Shown here: positions 1-10,614 of the stretch, piece after piece | Layout: the number at the start of each line of letters is the position of its first letter | How positions within the stretch are numbered: the first letter of the stretch is position 1 | Assembly: GCA_026315105.1 (NCBI GenBank) | Contig: CM048745.1 | Location: forward strand, 539,352,758 to 539,416,757 | Source: Locusta migratoria | Taxonomy: Eukaryota > Arthropoda > Insecta > Orthoptera > Acrididae | Direction of reading: 5' to 3' | Length of the DNA: 64,000 bases | The notes under the pieces: generated by a model | Databases searched by the model: none | What the model saw: only the letters and a program-made list of their open reading frames with translations | Told to the model about the DNA's origin: nothing | Made by a program: the position numbers and the translations under genes

Positions 1-244
1 CGAATTCAAAAGCAATAGCAGTGTACATAACTACAACACTAGGAGAAAGAATGATCGTCACTATTCAAGGTTAAATCTAGCTTTGGCACAGAATGCGGTG
101 AATTATGCTGCCACAAAAGTTTTTGGTCACCTACCAAACACATCAAAGCCTGACAGATAGCCAACTAGCATTTAAAAGTGAATTAAAATAATTTCTGAAT
201 GGCTACTCCTTCTACACTATAGATGAAGATTTAGGTATAACTTA

Positions 245-432
245 GCCGGCCGCGGTGGCCGAGAGGACTAAGGCGCTCCAGTCACGGTCTGCACGGCCAC
301 TGCGGTCGGGGGTTCGAATCCCCCCTCGGGCATGGATATTTGTGCCGTCCTATTTCGTATGTAGTTTGTAAGTTTAGGGACTGATGACCCCGCAGTTAAG
401 TCCCATAGACTGTACAAACATTTGAACATTTT
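245..432 (+). mobile_element. tRNA-derived SINE, family A, full length
   Basis: The head resembles a class II (Leu/Ser-like) tRNA: an A-box-like GTGGCCGAG and a B-box GGTTCGAATCC just before CCCCCTCGGGCA. The body is TGGATATTTGTGCCGTCC followed by AGTAGTTTGTAAGTTTAG. The tail is GGGACTGATGACCCC, AGTTAAGTCCC and ACAAACATTTGAACATTT. It is flanked by a target-site duplication TTAG[G/A]TATAACTTAG at 231-245 and 433-447, so this is a retroposed insertion and not a functional tRNA gene. Transcription would be by RNA polymerase III from the internal A and B boxes (established for tRNA SINEs, inferred here). This is the reference copy for the other family A entries. Confidence 0.9.
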
Positions 433-433
433 T

Positions 434-700
434 AGATATAACTTAGCAAATCTGAAAAAAAAAAGAAAGAGAAAAGGAACAAAAACGATGGGGAACACCG
501 ACAAAAATGTTTTATAAGCCTATGTTATTTTGCCGTTGCTTTTAATCTTGACAAAGTGATGTTCTCATCATCCGTCTATTTCAACCCAAAACCAATGGAT
601 GACACGACGATCATGTTATATTAAAGATATAAAAGATCTGATGATTATTAGATCCGCTAAAACCGGTAAATAAATTATATTTTAAAGCTATCTTGGGCCA
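434..700. other. AT-rich DNA, nothing recognised
   Basis: Between the first SINE and the AT/GT microsatellite I see no coding frame, tRNA-like box or inverted repeat. Confidence 0.5.
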
Positions 701-702
701 AC

Positions 703-704
<2 letters not shown>

Positions 705-786
<82 letters not shown>
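705..786. repeat. Compound (AT)n(GT)n microsatellite
   Basis: About 46 bp of alternating AT (705-750) pass directly into 36 bp of alternating GT (751-786). A compound dinucleotide tract like this is expected to vary in length between individuals. Confidence 0.97.
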
Positions 787-788
<2 letters not shown>

Positions 789-1009
789 ATAAACGTTTAT
801 GAAGCGTTTTGTAACTGACTCCTCCCTCTTCTCACCCACAAAGTAATGAAACGAAAAGAAGTGTACCGCTCACAACAGTTTCGCTGTAGATGCCGTAAAA
901 CTGTCGCATCAGGCATGACCTTATACAATTAAAGTTAGCTTTACAGATTTTTGTCTGCAAGTCTCCTTTAATTCTCTTGCATCCAAAATTAAGCAATCTG
1001 TTTTCTTAA

Positions 1010-1848
1010 TCTCTATCTATCTATAAAAGTGAAAGGACACTCACTCACTCACTGACTAAACACGAAATCTCTAAAACAACTTCACCTATGAAGCTGACAT
1101 TTGGCAGGAATGTAGTTTATCGGTAGGAAACGTCAGCTGAGAAAGTATTTTGTGATATGTGCATGGCGGAGCATACTTCTACATATTCACGAAATCTACA
1201 CTTTCATTCCGATATTCACGAAATTTCGCACGCCTGACCTTCAAAACAAGAGGATGGTCATCGTCTACCTTACGTTTCATACGGTTCATGGAGGAGGGTA
1301 CTTTGTAACATAAAAATGGATCCCTAAATACCTTGGTCGCGCCATAACATGAGAACGGCTCGACCATTTCACAGATCCTTTTTCCGTTGTTTTCATTATT
1401 CTCAGAACAAGGGTTGTATGAAATAAAACTGGAATACTTGAGAACAACAAAGTGTTTTTTTTCAATGTGACTCTGCATTTCTATTGTACAGAAAACTATA
1501 GTTTTGTTCCGATATCGATGAAATTTTGCACACTCTGCGTCAAAAACAAGTGGAATGTCACTGTCTGTATAAGATTTCTTTCGGTGCATGGTGCAGGGTA
1601 CTTAAATTACGGCATTTTACAAAATCTCCAATCTTTATGAATTTTAGCACACATGAACATTACACCAAGAGGAAGATAACTGGGTACATAAATATTTGTA
1701 TGGTACATGACAGAGGATACCTTACAGAAAACTTTTCCGAGAGAGGGAAAGGTGGAAACGAACACAGAGATGGACGAGAAAAAGGTGGATGGAGAGGGGA
1801 GGGGGATGTGTATAAATAAACACTCGGGCAACGCCGGGTTTACGCTAG
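1010..1848 (+). mobile_element. Non-autonomous Helitron-like element
   Basis: The candidate 5' end is TCTCTATCTATCTATAAAAG followed by CACTCACTCACTCACTGACT. The 3' end is a short GC hairpin around CTCGGGCAACGCCGGG, then CTAGT, which fits the Helitron rule of a TC start, a subterminal hairpin and a CTRR end inserted before T. There is no TIR, no target duplication and no Rep/helicase coding. The interior holds three degenerate units of roughly 90-100 bp (about 1207-1300, 1505-1605 and 1640-1735), each running from a GAAATTTCGCAC-like phrase through CAAGAGG to a GGTTCATGGAGG/GGTACATGACAGAGG phrase. The family is abundant in insects by my recollection. The open frames inside are not convincing genes. 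The exact 5' boundary is inferred. Confidence 0.55.
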
Positions 1849-1880
1849 TATATGCGATAAATCTCCGCCAGACTTGGTAA

Positions 1881-2078
1881 AAATGTTCAAATGTTTGTAT
1901 AGTCTATGGGACTTAACTACGGGGTCATCAGTCCCTAAACTTACAAACTACTTATGAACTAGCTAAGACTAAGGACGGCACAAATATCCATGCCCGAGGG
2001 GGGATTCGAACCCCCGACAATAGTGGCCGTGCAGACCGTGACTGAAGCGCCTCAGTCCCCTCGGCCACCGCGGCCGGC
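1881..2078 (-). mobile_element. tRNA-derived SINE, family A
   Basis: This is a reverse-strand copy reading from the tail (AAATGTTCAAATGTTTGTAT) back to the tRNA head (GGCCACCGCGGCCGG). A near-perfect target duplication GCCAGACTTGGTA flanks it at 1868-1880 and 2077-2089. The body carries the CTTATGAACTAGCTAAGACTAAGG spacer variant, slightly longer than in other copies. Confidence 0.9.
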
Positions 2079-2613
2079 CAGACTTGGTAGCAGGGTTCAC
2101 TGTACACAAGAGACCATTTTAAGTGCTATAAAATGTTTAGCTAGGAAGATCTAGGAATCAATTATTGTGACGATACAGCCCTTACAAGTAGCGTGAAGCA
2201 CCACCCATGTCTTGTGTAGTTGCAGCAGCCTAGTTGTGTAACGACCTGCCACAACTGAACGGAATATGACAAATGTCATTATTACTGTAAACTGTAAGAT
2301 ACTAATCTAAAAGCGACAAAATTTTAAACCCTAATCTTCCTTATCCAAGTGCGCAAGCCACGCAAGAACAAGAATGTGATCTAATACTTCTCTCGGTCCC
2401 ATTTTCGGAGCTGTACTACGTATCTGGTAAGAATTAATGACTAAACAATCAATTAAATGAGGCCAAAGTCGTCAACGTTGGAGCAACTAGTGCGTCCGTA
2501 TAAGGCAGTATGTGCTCATTAGGAATTGTCGCTAGCTACAGCGGTAGAAATGAACGGTCTTTGAGAATTATCTCGCTCAAAGCACGTGATTATCCGTTCC
2601 CATTCTGTCGTCC

Positions 2614-2813
2614 TGCCGGCCGCGGTGGCCAAGGTGACTGAGGCGCTCCCGTCACGGTCAGCACGGCCACTACGGTCGGGGGTTCGAATCCCCCCTCGGG
2701 CATGGATATTTGTGCCGTCCTAGTTCGTAAGTAGTTCATAAGTAGTTTGTAAGTTTAGGGACTGATGACCCCGTAGTTAAGTCCCATAAGCTTTACAAAC
2801 ATTTGAACATTTT
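2614..2813 (+). mobile_element. tRNA-derived SINE, family A
   Basis: Full-length copy with an intact B-box region GGGGGTTCGAATCCCCC and tail. The target duplication TTCTGTCGTCCTG is identical on both sides (2603-2615 and 2812-2824), so insertion was recent enough for the flanks not to have decayed. The internal ATAAGTAGTT phrase is partly duplicated, a common length variant. Confidence 0.92.
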
Positions 2814-2824
2814 CTGTCGTCCTG

Positions 2825-4143
2825 TCCGTAATATTTCAGGGGAATTTAAAGTATAGTAATTAGTAGCGAATAAAGAGTTACGAAATTCTAACTTCGGCCT
2901 GCGAGTACAAAACAGACTGATAATACCCTCTATGGAGTAAATAGGGAGAACTTGTCGACTTACAATGACCGTTCAATACTCTATACGCCACAAGCTGGGG
3001 AATCTTCGTAACGTAACTAGGTCAACAGGTTACATTTATAACGTACAACGGTATCGGTACCGTTTAATTTGTTCATTTATCTGTGCATATAGACCAAACG
3101 TTGAACACTAACATGAAACGTATGAACATAATTTTTTTCTGACACATTGCTAAATTCCCTTGCACAAGCAGCTGATGTGGTTTCTTAGATAACTTCAGCC
3201 TTTATAGCCTCGACTCTTGTCGACGAACAATTCGATTCTTATGCAGCAAAGTACAAATATTACAATGCGGTTTCTCTGGTGGTTCGAGAAATGACCTGTC
3301 CTACACCCAATGACAACGTTTCGTTTCCTATTTAAAACATCAAATTCTATGCAGGTGGGGAACACATTGTTCTATGTAAAATAATGTTAATTTTCGAGCA
3401 CAGAAACTAGTATCAATTTAAACAAAAAATGAATGATTTAACGATACCCGATGAAGTCACAATTATGAAAACAGTGGATGCTTGACGAATGTATGTGCCT
3501 GCGTTGCTCGTCGTCAAACGGAACGCACAAAATAAACCACTCCAGAAAACATAGCACGGTCCGCTTTCGGCCTAGTGTTTCGTGGTTGACCCAAGCCAGT
3601 TCGACGTGACTGAGTTCTCTGACGCACCAGATTCCAACTGCGTCCGAGTTTCTTAACACCACTTTATTTCAGTTACATATGACGCACCTGGCCCAGCTCG
3701 CGCGTGAAGTATTGAATGATCCCACGTACGAGAAAAGGATCGCTATGTTTATACTTAACATCATTATATAAATACGCTAACACGAAAATTGTGGTACAAA
3801 TTACTCATTTATTCGTACAAGAAGGCCAATGAAAGATACATAATTCGAAATATTGTTTGTCGTAGATTTCACGAATATAAATATTATGTGTGCATTTAGC
3901 CATTATAAGTGGTAAAAGAAAGTAGAAATTTTACTATCTACATTCTCCAACAATCAGCTCACTGATTGGCTATTCGCCTCGACGAAAGACGCTGTAATGC
4001 ATCGCATCTGCAGTAATAGAATAATGTATTAAAATAAGTGAATATCGAAACATGGAGTGCTCCCAATTCACTTTCTTGTGCCCTTCAAATGCTTCATTTA
4101 CGCAGTGATTAAGAATGGTTAAAGGAAATTGATGTTTTTATAT
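2825..4143. other. Unannotated AT-rich stretch
   Basis: No recognisable gene, tRNA-like box or inverted repeat was found. The longest open frame (complement 3438-3662, 74 codons) has no familiar domain and no support. Confidence 0.4.
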
Positions 4144-4281
4144 GAATGCCGATATAAAGGATGATGCGCCGGGAGAGGCATCTAGCGGTGCTCGGGTGGA
4201 ACTACGAAGTCGAGAATGCCGATATAAATGATGATGCGCTGGCAGAGGCATGTAGCGCTGCACGGGTGGAAATACGAAGTC
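4144..4281 (+). repeat. 70-bp tandem duplication
   Basis: Two adjacent copies of a unit starting GAATGCCGATATAAA and ending GGTGGAA(C/A)TACGAAGTC begin at 4144 and 4214. They differ at about nine positions, which suggests an old local duplication and not an active satellite. No further units are visible on either side. Confidence 0.9.
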
Positions 4282-4924
4282 TACATGTTGTCACCTCTGG
4301 AATTCTGAATATCACAGTATCGAAATAACATTACTTCTTGGCGTTGTATAAATATATGGACACCGAAATTGTAGTTCCATTTCAAACATTAGGCTGATGA
4401 AAGTTGTATAATTCGAAAATGATAAGAGAAGTATATACTTCCGTTTTTATTTGTTGTTATTGTGTCAGGAATTTTCCTTAACACGTAAAAGATAACGTTT
4501 CATATCTCCCAGTGCCGGTTAAAGTTTACCAAATATCCCAGCGGCCTCCTATGATAATGTTGGCAACAGATGCTGAATAGTGAGAATCCTGTGAGTCTTC
4601 ATTTTAGCCAAACGCTTGACAACGTTGATGTTTTCTCATGGAATCTTTGCTTTACGACGGCAATTGTTTTTACTGAGCGGACGAGGGTACATACAAGAAC
4701 CTATCAACCATAAAGCAGGAACAGCATTATTTGTTTACTTCGTGGTCTGTACGATACACTAATCGAGTCATTCTATGTGGTTTGAACAAATGAGCAAAGA
4801 TTTTCAATCGTGTTGTTGATGTTGCCAACATAATCAAGCGAGGCCACCGACATGATACGTAAAATTTTACCCCCATTGACCATTGTAAACACAATTGGTC
4901 GATTTTCGACTACAGGCAATACTC

Positions 4925-5115
4925 AAAATGTTTGTAAATCGTATGGGACTTAACTACGGGGTCATCAGTACCTAAACTTACAAACTACTTATGAACTACT
5001 TACGAACTAGGACGGCACAAATATCCATGCCCGAGGGGGGATTCGAACCCCCGACCGTAGTGGCCGTGCAGACCGTGACTGACGCGCCTCAGTCCCCTCG
5101 GCCACCGCGGCCGGC
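4925..5115 (-). mobile_element. tRNA-derived SINE, family A
   Basis: Reverse-strand full-length copy. It is flanked by ACAGGCAATACT (4912-4923) and ACAGGCAGTACT (5116-5127), a 12-bp target duplication with one change. Head, B-box and tail are all present. Confidence 0.9.
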
Positions 5116-5215
5116 ACAGGCAGTACTAGTATTTTTAATTTTTCTCACACTACTAAAATAACAGATGTAAGACTTGCGTGCATCTCTCGCGCTGAGAACC
5201 GTTACAGAAGTTATA

Positions 5216-5980
5216 TTAAAAAAAATAATAATAAAAAAATTTAAAAAAAGTAAAATAAAATAAAATAAAAAAAGGTATTGATGTCGACTAAATTCCAGAC
5301 ACGATTTTTATGTGGAGGTATTTGTTTCTATGACTTAATAAAATTTCAAGAAATTGGAATAAATGATTTTATTATGAAGCTGTTTACCGCTGTAAATAGT
5401 GCAAAGTCAACATCTTGTTCTTCATTTAATTAAATATACATCTCCAGTTTTCACAGTGAATTCTTGGGTCGTATGTGAGACTGGCTTGAAAAAGAACCTG
5501 ATACGTTAACTACGACCAATAACTTGTGGTCAGATTTTCCTGTCTACGAAAACAGTCATAACTGTAACGTCATATCGCACCTCAAGCAAACAAAATGATG
5601 TTGTTAATCACAAGAGGTTCCTCGAGTATCCGCATTTATTTATTTTGTTTGCGTGGGGAATGGGCCAGAAGTAGGAACGAAACGTACAATCGATTTCTCT
5701 CGACTGACGTACGGCAATCACCGGAGTAACACGAGGGGATCTTTCTGCTCATGACCTTCAAGATCTCACATTGATCAGTACCACCAAAGGAAAAAAAGGA
5801 AAATTGTAAAAGAAATAATTGCTTCTGCCACCATAAAAACAAGACAGAATCAAAAGGTGGAATAACTGCGAAGTAGATCATGCTGCCTGAAACTCAAACG
5901 GAGTGAGGTGGCGCAATGTTTGTGAACCTGACGTACCAACATCTTGAGGTCGTCGGATGCAAGAATTACAAACTACTGAA
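5216..5980. other. Unannotated AT-rich stretch with an A-rich tract
   Basis: It starts with an A-rich, poly-adenine-like run (5217-5275). The rest has no protein or RNA gene I can support; the short reverse frames here lack any family resemblance. Confidence 0.4.
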
Positions 5981-5997
5981 ATTAACTTATGCTGAGG

Positions 5998-5999
5998 AC

Positions 6000-6039
<40 letters not shown>
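5998..6039. repeat. (CA)n microsatellite
   Basis: About 21 uninterrupted CA units. The Cys-Val and Thr-His runs in the open frames on each strand here are artefacts of this tract. Confidence 0.97.
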
Positions 6040-6041
<2 letters not shown>

Positions 6042-6075
6042 CCCATTGGGGACTCGAAACTGCGGCGGATAATGT

Positions 6076-6300
6076 TAACACGAAGGACTCTCATTCGGAA
6101 GGACGGTAGTTCAAATTCACCTTCTGCTGTGCAGGTGTAGTTTTTTTTTAGTGTTTTCGCTAAATCACTTCAGGCAAATGCCGGAATGGTTACTTTCAAA
6201 GGGGCGGTCTATTTCCTTCTCCATCCTTACCAAAAATTCCGAGCGTGAGTTTCGTATGTAATGTCGGCGGAGCGTCATACCCTGAGCTTCCTTGCTTTCT
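6076..6300 (+). mobile_element. tRNA-headed SINE, family C (degraded)
   Basis: It shares the phrases GTGTTTTCGCTAAATCACTTC, AGGCAAATGCCGGAATGGTT and CTTTCAAAGG with the better copy at 25740-26005. The tRNA head is badly eroded but a GTAGTTCAAATTCAC B-box relic remains. A CCTTCC-rich simple tail follows at about 6297-6350. Confidence 0.6.
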
Positions 6301-6499
6301 TCCTTCCTGCCCTCCGTCCTTCCTTCCTTCCCTCCGTCCTTCCTTCCTTCTGAAACTCAAATTCAGTGTCGTGACAGTAGGTAAAGGTTAGGCAACTTTG
6401 AGTGATAACTGTGGCTGCAGGTACCGTGGTATTGGCAGACTGTGGACCGTGTCTCCCGCGTGCGTTCCCCCCTATACTACTTGCACCTTATCTGTCAGT

Positions 6500-6625
6500 C
6501 CTAAAGTTATGTTTATCAGCCTATAAGCAGTTGCGCTGACCACTACGCTAGCTGGGCACAGTTATCACCACGACCATGCGGACTGCCTTAGCACGCCTCC
6601 AGCCAGATACAAATTTTTAAATTAT
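6500..6625 (-). mobile_element. Partial SINE with 5' leader, family E
   Basis: On the reverse strand the order is a leader (AATTTGTATCTGGCTGGAGG, CGTGCTAAGG) and then an A-box-like GCGTAGTGGTCAGCGC. The same leader-plus-A-box order occurs in both arms of the head-to-head repeat at 38045-38470, so this is a truncated member of that family. Confidence 0.55.
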
Positions 6626-6656
6626 CCAAACAACTGGCTTAGTGCCAGTCTGTTTA

Positions 6657-8314
6657 ATAGGGCCTTCACACGGTCAGTACTTATTGACAATATTATTGTC
6701 AATACATTTCAGTAGTCCTCACACCATCAATAATATTGTCACTGTTTTCAGCTGGCGATACGATTTCGTAAAGGCAATAACATATGTCGGACAGTGAGAA
6801 AGTGTGTGGTTTAATCATATTGTGTTGGCTAAAAAAAGAGAGACAGAGAGAGAGAGACAACCGAGAGGTGCGAAAAAGGTAATTGGGTTCGTGAGTAGTT
6901 AAACAAAAGAAATGATTTTTCTCCAGTGAACCGGCCGACGGAAATCAAAACGATTGAAATAAAAGAGTTTTAAAAATATTTTCGAATGAGCCTAGAATCA
7001 TATGACAAACTACTTACGTTACGCAATAATCGGAAAACAAGAAGTAATTAACAGACCCGAAATCCCAGGCGATGAAAAATTGAGTAACTTTACGTACGTT
7101 GGCGAGAAGAAGGTCATTTAAATATTTAAAGTTCAATGCAATTATGTCCGCTAACACGATTAGTAAAATTCTCATTCAAACATGCAAATCAATCACATAA
7201 TTTATTCTCTTTTTAACGTCCGCTATTTTCCTTCCAGATACTGAACTAGATAAATTTCATGTAATTACTTAATACCATTCTGGTTCTTTCCATGTAATCA
7301 ACAAAACTCTGGGTTTAGAGATAATGGATTGCTCCTATAACATTCGATTAACGGCGCCATTACTTATTTACTCATATTTCGTACCCTATTCAGATTCAGT
7401 CAAAGCATATCGAGATAGAAACGACAAATATAAACACTGAAAAACAGTAGTTATGCGATAGGCAGTGTAAGAAAATCTGGCGATGCTGAAGGAATTAGAT
7501 TGGGAAACGAAGCAATAAAGGGGGCAGATGAGTTGTATTACTTGGGCAGTAAAATAACAAATGATGGCCGCAGTACAGAGGATATAAAATGCAGAATGGC
7601 AATGGGTAGAAAAGCGTTCTTGAAAAAGAGAAATTTGTTAACATCGACTATTGTTTTAAGCCTAAGGAAGTCCTTTCTGAAGGCATTTGTATGGAGTGTT
7701 GCCTCGTATGGGAGTGAGACATGGACGATAAACAGTGCGGACAGGAAGAGGATTGAGGCTTTTGAAATATGGTGCTACAGAAGAATTAGGTGGGTGGATC
7801 GCGTAACAATGAGGAGGTACTGAACATAATTGGGGAGAAAAGAAATTTCTGGCATACCTTGACTAAAAGAAGGGATAGATTGGTAGGACACATTCTTAGA
7901 CATCAAGGAATTGTGAATTTAGCGTTGGAGGGAAGTGTGTGGGGTAAAAACCGCAGAGGAAGACCAAGAGATGGATACAGTAAGCAGATTCAGACAGATG
8001 TAGGTTGCCGTTCTTAGGTGGAGATGAAGAGGTTTGCTCAGGATAGGGTATTGTGGAGAGCTGCATCAAACCAGTCTCCGGACGGAAGACCACAACAACA
8101 ACAAAATGCGATAGGCGCTCTGAGGCCGTATCGCGAAACACTGTAAACATCTGAACAACGAATATTGTCTAACCGCAAAACATTTTTGGGCCCATCAATA
8201 CTGCTCTGTCAATATTTACGGTATTGACAATACGTCAATACCCGCGCTCACACGGTCAATATATTGACGCATTGTCCGTATAGTGACAATATTATTGAAC
8301 GTGTGAGGGCCCGT
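6657..8314. mobile_element. PIF/Harbinger-like TIR transposon remnant
   Basis: The left end ATAGGGCCTTCACACGGTCA and the reverse complement of the right end ACGGGCCCTCACACGTTCA form imperfect terminal inverted repeats. Both are followed by subterminal TTGACAATATT/CAATAATATTGTCA palindromes. A TTA flanks each end (6654-6656 and 8315-8317), matching the 3-bp TWA target preference of PIF/Harbinger elements (family knowledge). No transposase or Myb-like coding survives, so the element is non-autonomous or internally eroded. A LINE fragment with its own target duplication sits inside (7464-8104). Confidence 0.55.
7464..8104 (+). pseudogene. RTE-type LINE 3' end: reverse transcriptase C-terminus
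   Basis: The first frame (7500-7823) encodes the familiar C-terminal region of RTE-type endonuclease-reverse transcriptases: YLGSKITNDG, SYGSETWTI and EAFEIWCYRRI. After a frameshift the second frame (7790-8017) continues with RRDRLVGHILRH and KNRRGRPRDGYSKQI. It ends with the DNA phrase GACCACAACAACAACAAA, typical of these LINEs. The catalytic YADD region and endonuclease are absent, so this is a 5'-truncated dead copy. Target duplication ATGCGATAGGC flanks it at 7453-7463 and 8105-8115, proving insertion into the older TIR element. Confidence 0.88.
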
Positions 8315-8589
8315 TTACTCGTATCCTGCGGCGTTTCGTCTATTTCCGTAAAAGTTCGAGCGCGGTAAGCAAAACATATCACTGGTCGTCTTTGCGGGCG
8401 AAAGAACGAACACCGCAGTAACTATAGGTCGAAGACGGCCACTGAACCCTTTTTCGGTACGGATCCAAACCAGGATAGAACTTTTTTAAGGGTAATCTGC
8501 AAATAGCAGGGAGTATTGAGTCAAATGAGCAGGGTCGCCCCGACATCGGTGTGTGGATAAGTTGAAAGTTCGAATCTGGAGTGAGATGT

Positions 8590-8782
8590 TCAAATGTTTG
8601 TAAATCTATCGGACCAAACTGCGTGGTCATCAGTCCGTAGCTTACAAACAACTTAAACCTAGGTAAACTAACCTACGGACAAACACACACGCCCATGCCC
8701 CAGGGAGGACTCAAACCTCCACGGCGAGCAACCGCGCGCTCCGCAGCGAGGTGCTTTAGACCGCTCGGCTACTCCACCGCGG
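8590..8782 (-). mobile_element. tRNA-derived SINE, family B
   Basis: A reverse-strand relative of family A with a distinct head: GAGGACTCAAACCTCCACGG, then GCGAGCAACCGCGCGCTCCG and CTCCACCGCGGC. The tail retains AACTGCGTGGTCATCAGTCC, the family B version of the shared GACTGATGACC hairpin. A 14-bp target duplication CTGGAGTGAGATGT is perfect at 8576-8589 and 8783-8796. Confidence 0.88.
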
Positions 8783-8834
8783 CTGGAGTGAGATGTGTCA
8801 GGTCTATATGTGCATATGTGGTTACTCTGTATCC

Positions 8835-8905
8835 AGGTAGGTTAGTGGTCAGCGCGAATGCCTTGTATGTAGGAGACCTAGGTTCGAATCGCGGCCTTGC
8901 AGAAG
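8835..8905 (+). repeat. tRNA-like SINE head fragment
   Basis: GGTTAGTGGTCAGCGCGAAT (A-box-like) and CCTAGGTTCGAATCGCGG (B-box-like) are spaced as in a tRNA. No good acceptor stem can be drawn and no family tail follows, so I read it as a SINE fragment and not a tRNA gene. Confidence 0.5.
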
Positions 8906-9364
8906 TTTCGAAGCTTTCCCTCATTTATACAGTTCCGTTGCCACTGTCAGCTAATGAAAACCCTTTGGTGTTCTTTCTAACATGTCTAGAAATAGAGACA
9001 CCACATACAAGAATGACTACTACTGCACGATGACCTCCCATGGCACGCGCCTGAAGCACGACGGACATTGTATGGTGATGTGCGACCAAGCTGTTCAAAG
9101 GGCTTGACAAAAATTGTGCGTCTTAATCTGCGTAGTTTTAGCACAACACTGCCGCTGAATACGCACCTGGCTCTACGGCATCTTCGCTGGAGTATAAGGT
9201 GCAGCTCATTTCCTTTGAGGGTGGGGCGCGTTGCTCTATTATGAATAAAGAAGAATGCAAATTGCCGGTAAGTACCTGGGGCACAATACGAGGCGCCGGC
9301 GCACAAGAGCAAGCAGCGCCACATTGTGCCCGCTGGTCCGGGGGCGCTCTCTCCAGCCGTAATG

Positions 9365-9365
<1 letters not shown>

Positions 9366-9398
<33 letters not shown>
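9366..9398. repeat. (GA)n microsatellite
   Basis: About 16 GA units in a locally GC-richer stretch (9180-9500). The overlapping open frames on both strands are simple-repeat artefacts. Confidence 0.97.
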
Positions 9399-9402
<4 letters not shown>

Positions 9403-9728
9403 CACTCCTCCGTAGCGGGCGCCGGGAAATCCTCCCTGCGTCGCCGAGCACTTCTCTTTTACTCAGAACCCAACACACGTCTGCGGCGAACTGCTTGGTG
9501 GTCATTTAGCGTAATTATACTAGTGCGTTATATTATACGCTAGACATGCAACAAGCCAGATGCTCCACAAGGCACAACGTTAGGACCACTCATATTCTCA
9601 ATAAACATAAACACATCGTAAGCGATGAACAATAAATTTTTACCTAGGGTAGATCAAAAATAACGCACAATAGATTCAGAAATCTAGAACATAGTTGCTA
9701 TTGTCAGCGACCATTACAACGTAACAGG

Positions 9729-9832
9729 ATAAAAATGCAGCATACGGTTGCAAAATTAAAAATTATTTAACCTATTTTCGGCAATAACTATGAATGTCTT
9801 CATCAGAAATTATAAAATACAACAAGTCACGT

Positions 9833-9893
<61 letters not shown>

Positions 9894-10035
9894 CTGACGT
9901 AAGCTTTATAGCTGAGGTGTATATTTTTTATGTGACTAGTTTTATTTTATAATCTCTGATGATGGCAATTATTAGTTATTGCCAAAACCAGGTTAAATAA
10001 TTTTTAATTTTGTGACCGAGGGCTGCATTTTTATC
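9729..10035. repeat. Head-to-head inverted repeat with hammerhead-like cores
   Basis: Left arm 9729-9833 and right arm 9931-10035 are about 85 per cent complementary; the loop contains an (AT)n tract at 9837-9890. Each arm, read outward, contains CTGATGA, a spacer ending in TTATTGCC, then GAAA (left) or AAAA (right). In the right arm the spacer folds as GGCAAT/ATTGCC. This CTGATGA/stem/GAAA order is the catalytic layout of a hammerhead ribozyme. Such motifs are known in Penelope-like element terminal repeats (established), but no coding remains here, so the Penelope link is inference. Confidence 0.6.
9837..9890. repeat. (AT)n microsatellite
   Basis: About 27 AT units lie in the loop of the 9729-10035 palindrome. 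A self-complementary tract there could lengthen the cruciform stem. Confidence 0.95.
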
Positions 10036-10044
10036 TTTTGAGAT

Positions 10045-10230
10045 TCAAAAATGTTCAAATGGTTGTAAAGTTATGGGACCTAACTGCAATGGTCATCGGT
10101 TCCTAAACTTACAAACTACTTAAACTAACTTATCCTCAGAAAAACACACACAGATCCATGCCCGAGGGAGGACTCCAACCTTCGACGAGGTACGGCCGGT
10201 GCCTCAGCGCGGACGGCTATTCCGCCACAG
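10045..10230 (-). mobile_element. tRNA-derived SINE, intermediate A/B type
   Basis: Reverse-strand copy running from AAAATGTTCAAATGGTTGTA through GGTCATCGGTTCCTAAACTT and CATGCCCGAGGGAGGACTCC to GGCTATTCCGCCACAGC. The GCCCGAGGG head is A-like, while the TATTCCGCCACAG end resembles family B. No clear target duplication was seen. Confidence 0.75.
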
Positions 10231-10435
10231 CATACACAATAGATTCATTATAAAAAAGTATAATAGATAACAAAATAAAAAATCACAAACGGACTACCGT
10301 GTTTTACTTACTATCCTACATAGTTACCAACGTCCCCGACACCTTCCTCTCACCGTGATACCATTCTATTCCTAGAAATTCGTTTGTTTGAAATGAAGCC
10401 ATCTACGGATTACTGACTTTACTTTCTATAAAAAA

Positions 10436-10614
10436 TCAAATGTATGTAAATCTATCGGAGCAAACTGCGTGGTCATCAGTCCGTAGCTTACAAACTACTT
10501 AAACCTAGGTAAACTAACTTAAGGACAACACACACACCCATGCCCCAGGGAGGACTCGAACCTCCACGGCGAGCAACCGCCCGCTCCGTAGCGAGACGCT
10601 TGAGACCGCTCGAC
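10436..10614 (-). mobile_element. tRNA-derived SINE, family B, 5'-truncated
   Basis: It matches the copy at 8590-8782 closely through GACCGCTCG but lacks the terminal CTCCACCGCGGC. Target duplication TTTACTTTCT is present at about 10420 and 10616. Family B copies in this window are close in sequence. Confidence 0.82.

Noticed and set aside
245..335. tRNA-Leu/Ser gene
   Set aside because: The A/B boxes and T-arm look tRNA-like, but the same head recurs in more than a dozen copies with a conserved non-tRNA body, tail and target duplications; it is a SINE head.
1179..1589. 136-codon reverse frame
   Set aside because: It lies across the internal repeats of a Helitron-like element; the protein shows the repeated unit (HRKKSYTDSD-like and VRRAKFREYRNE) and not a known domain.
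8986..9505. Overlapping open frames on both strands
   Set aside because: They run through the (GA)n repeat in a GC-richer patch and have no domain; frames on both strands are equally open, which argues for composition and not coding.
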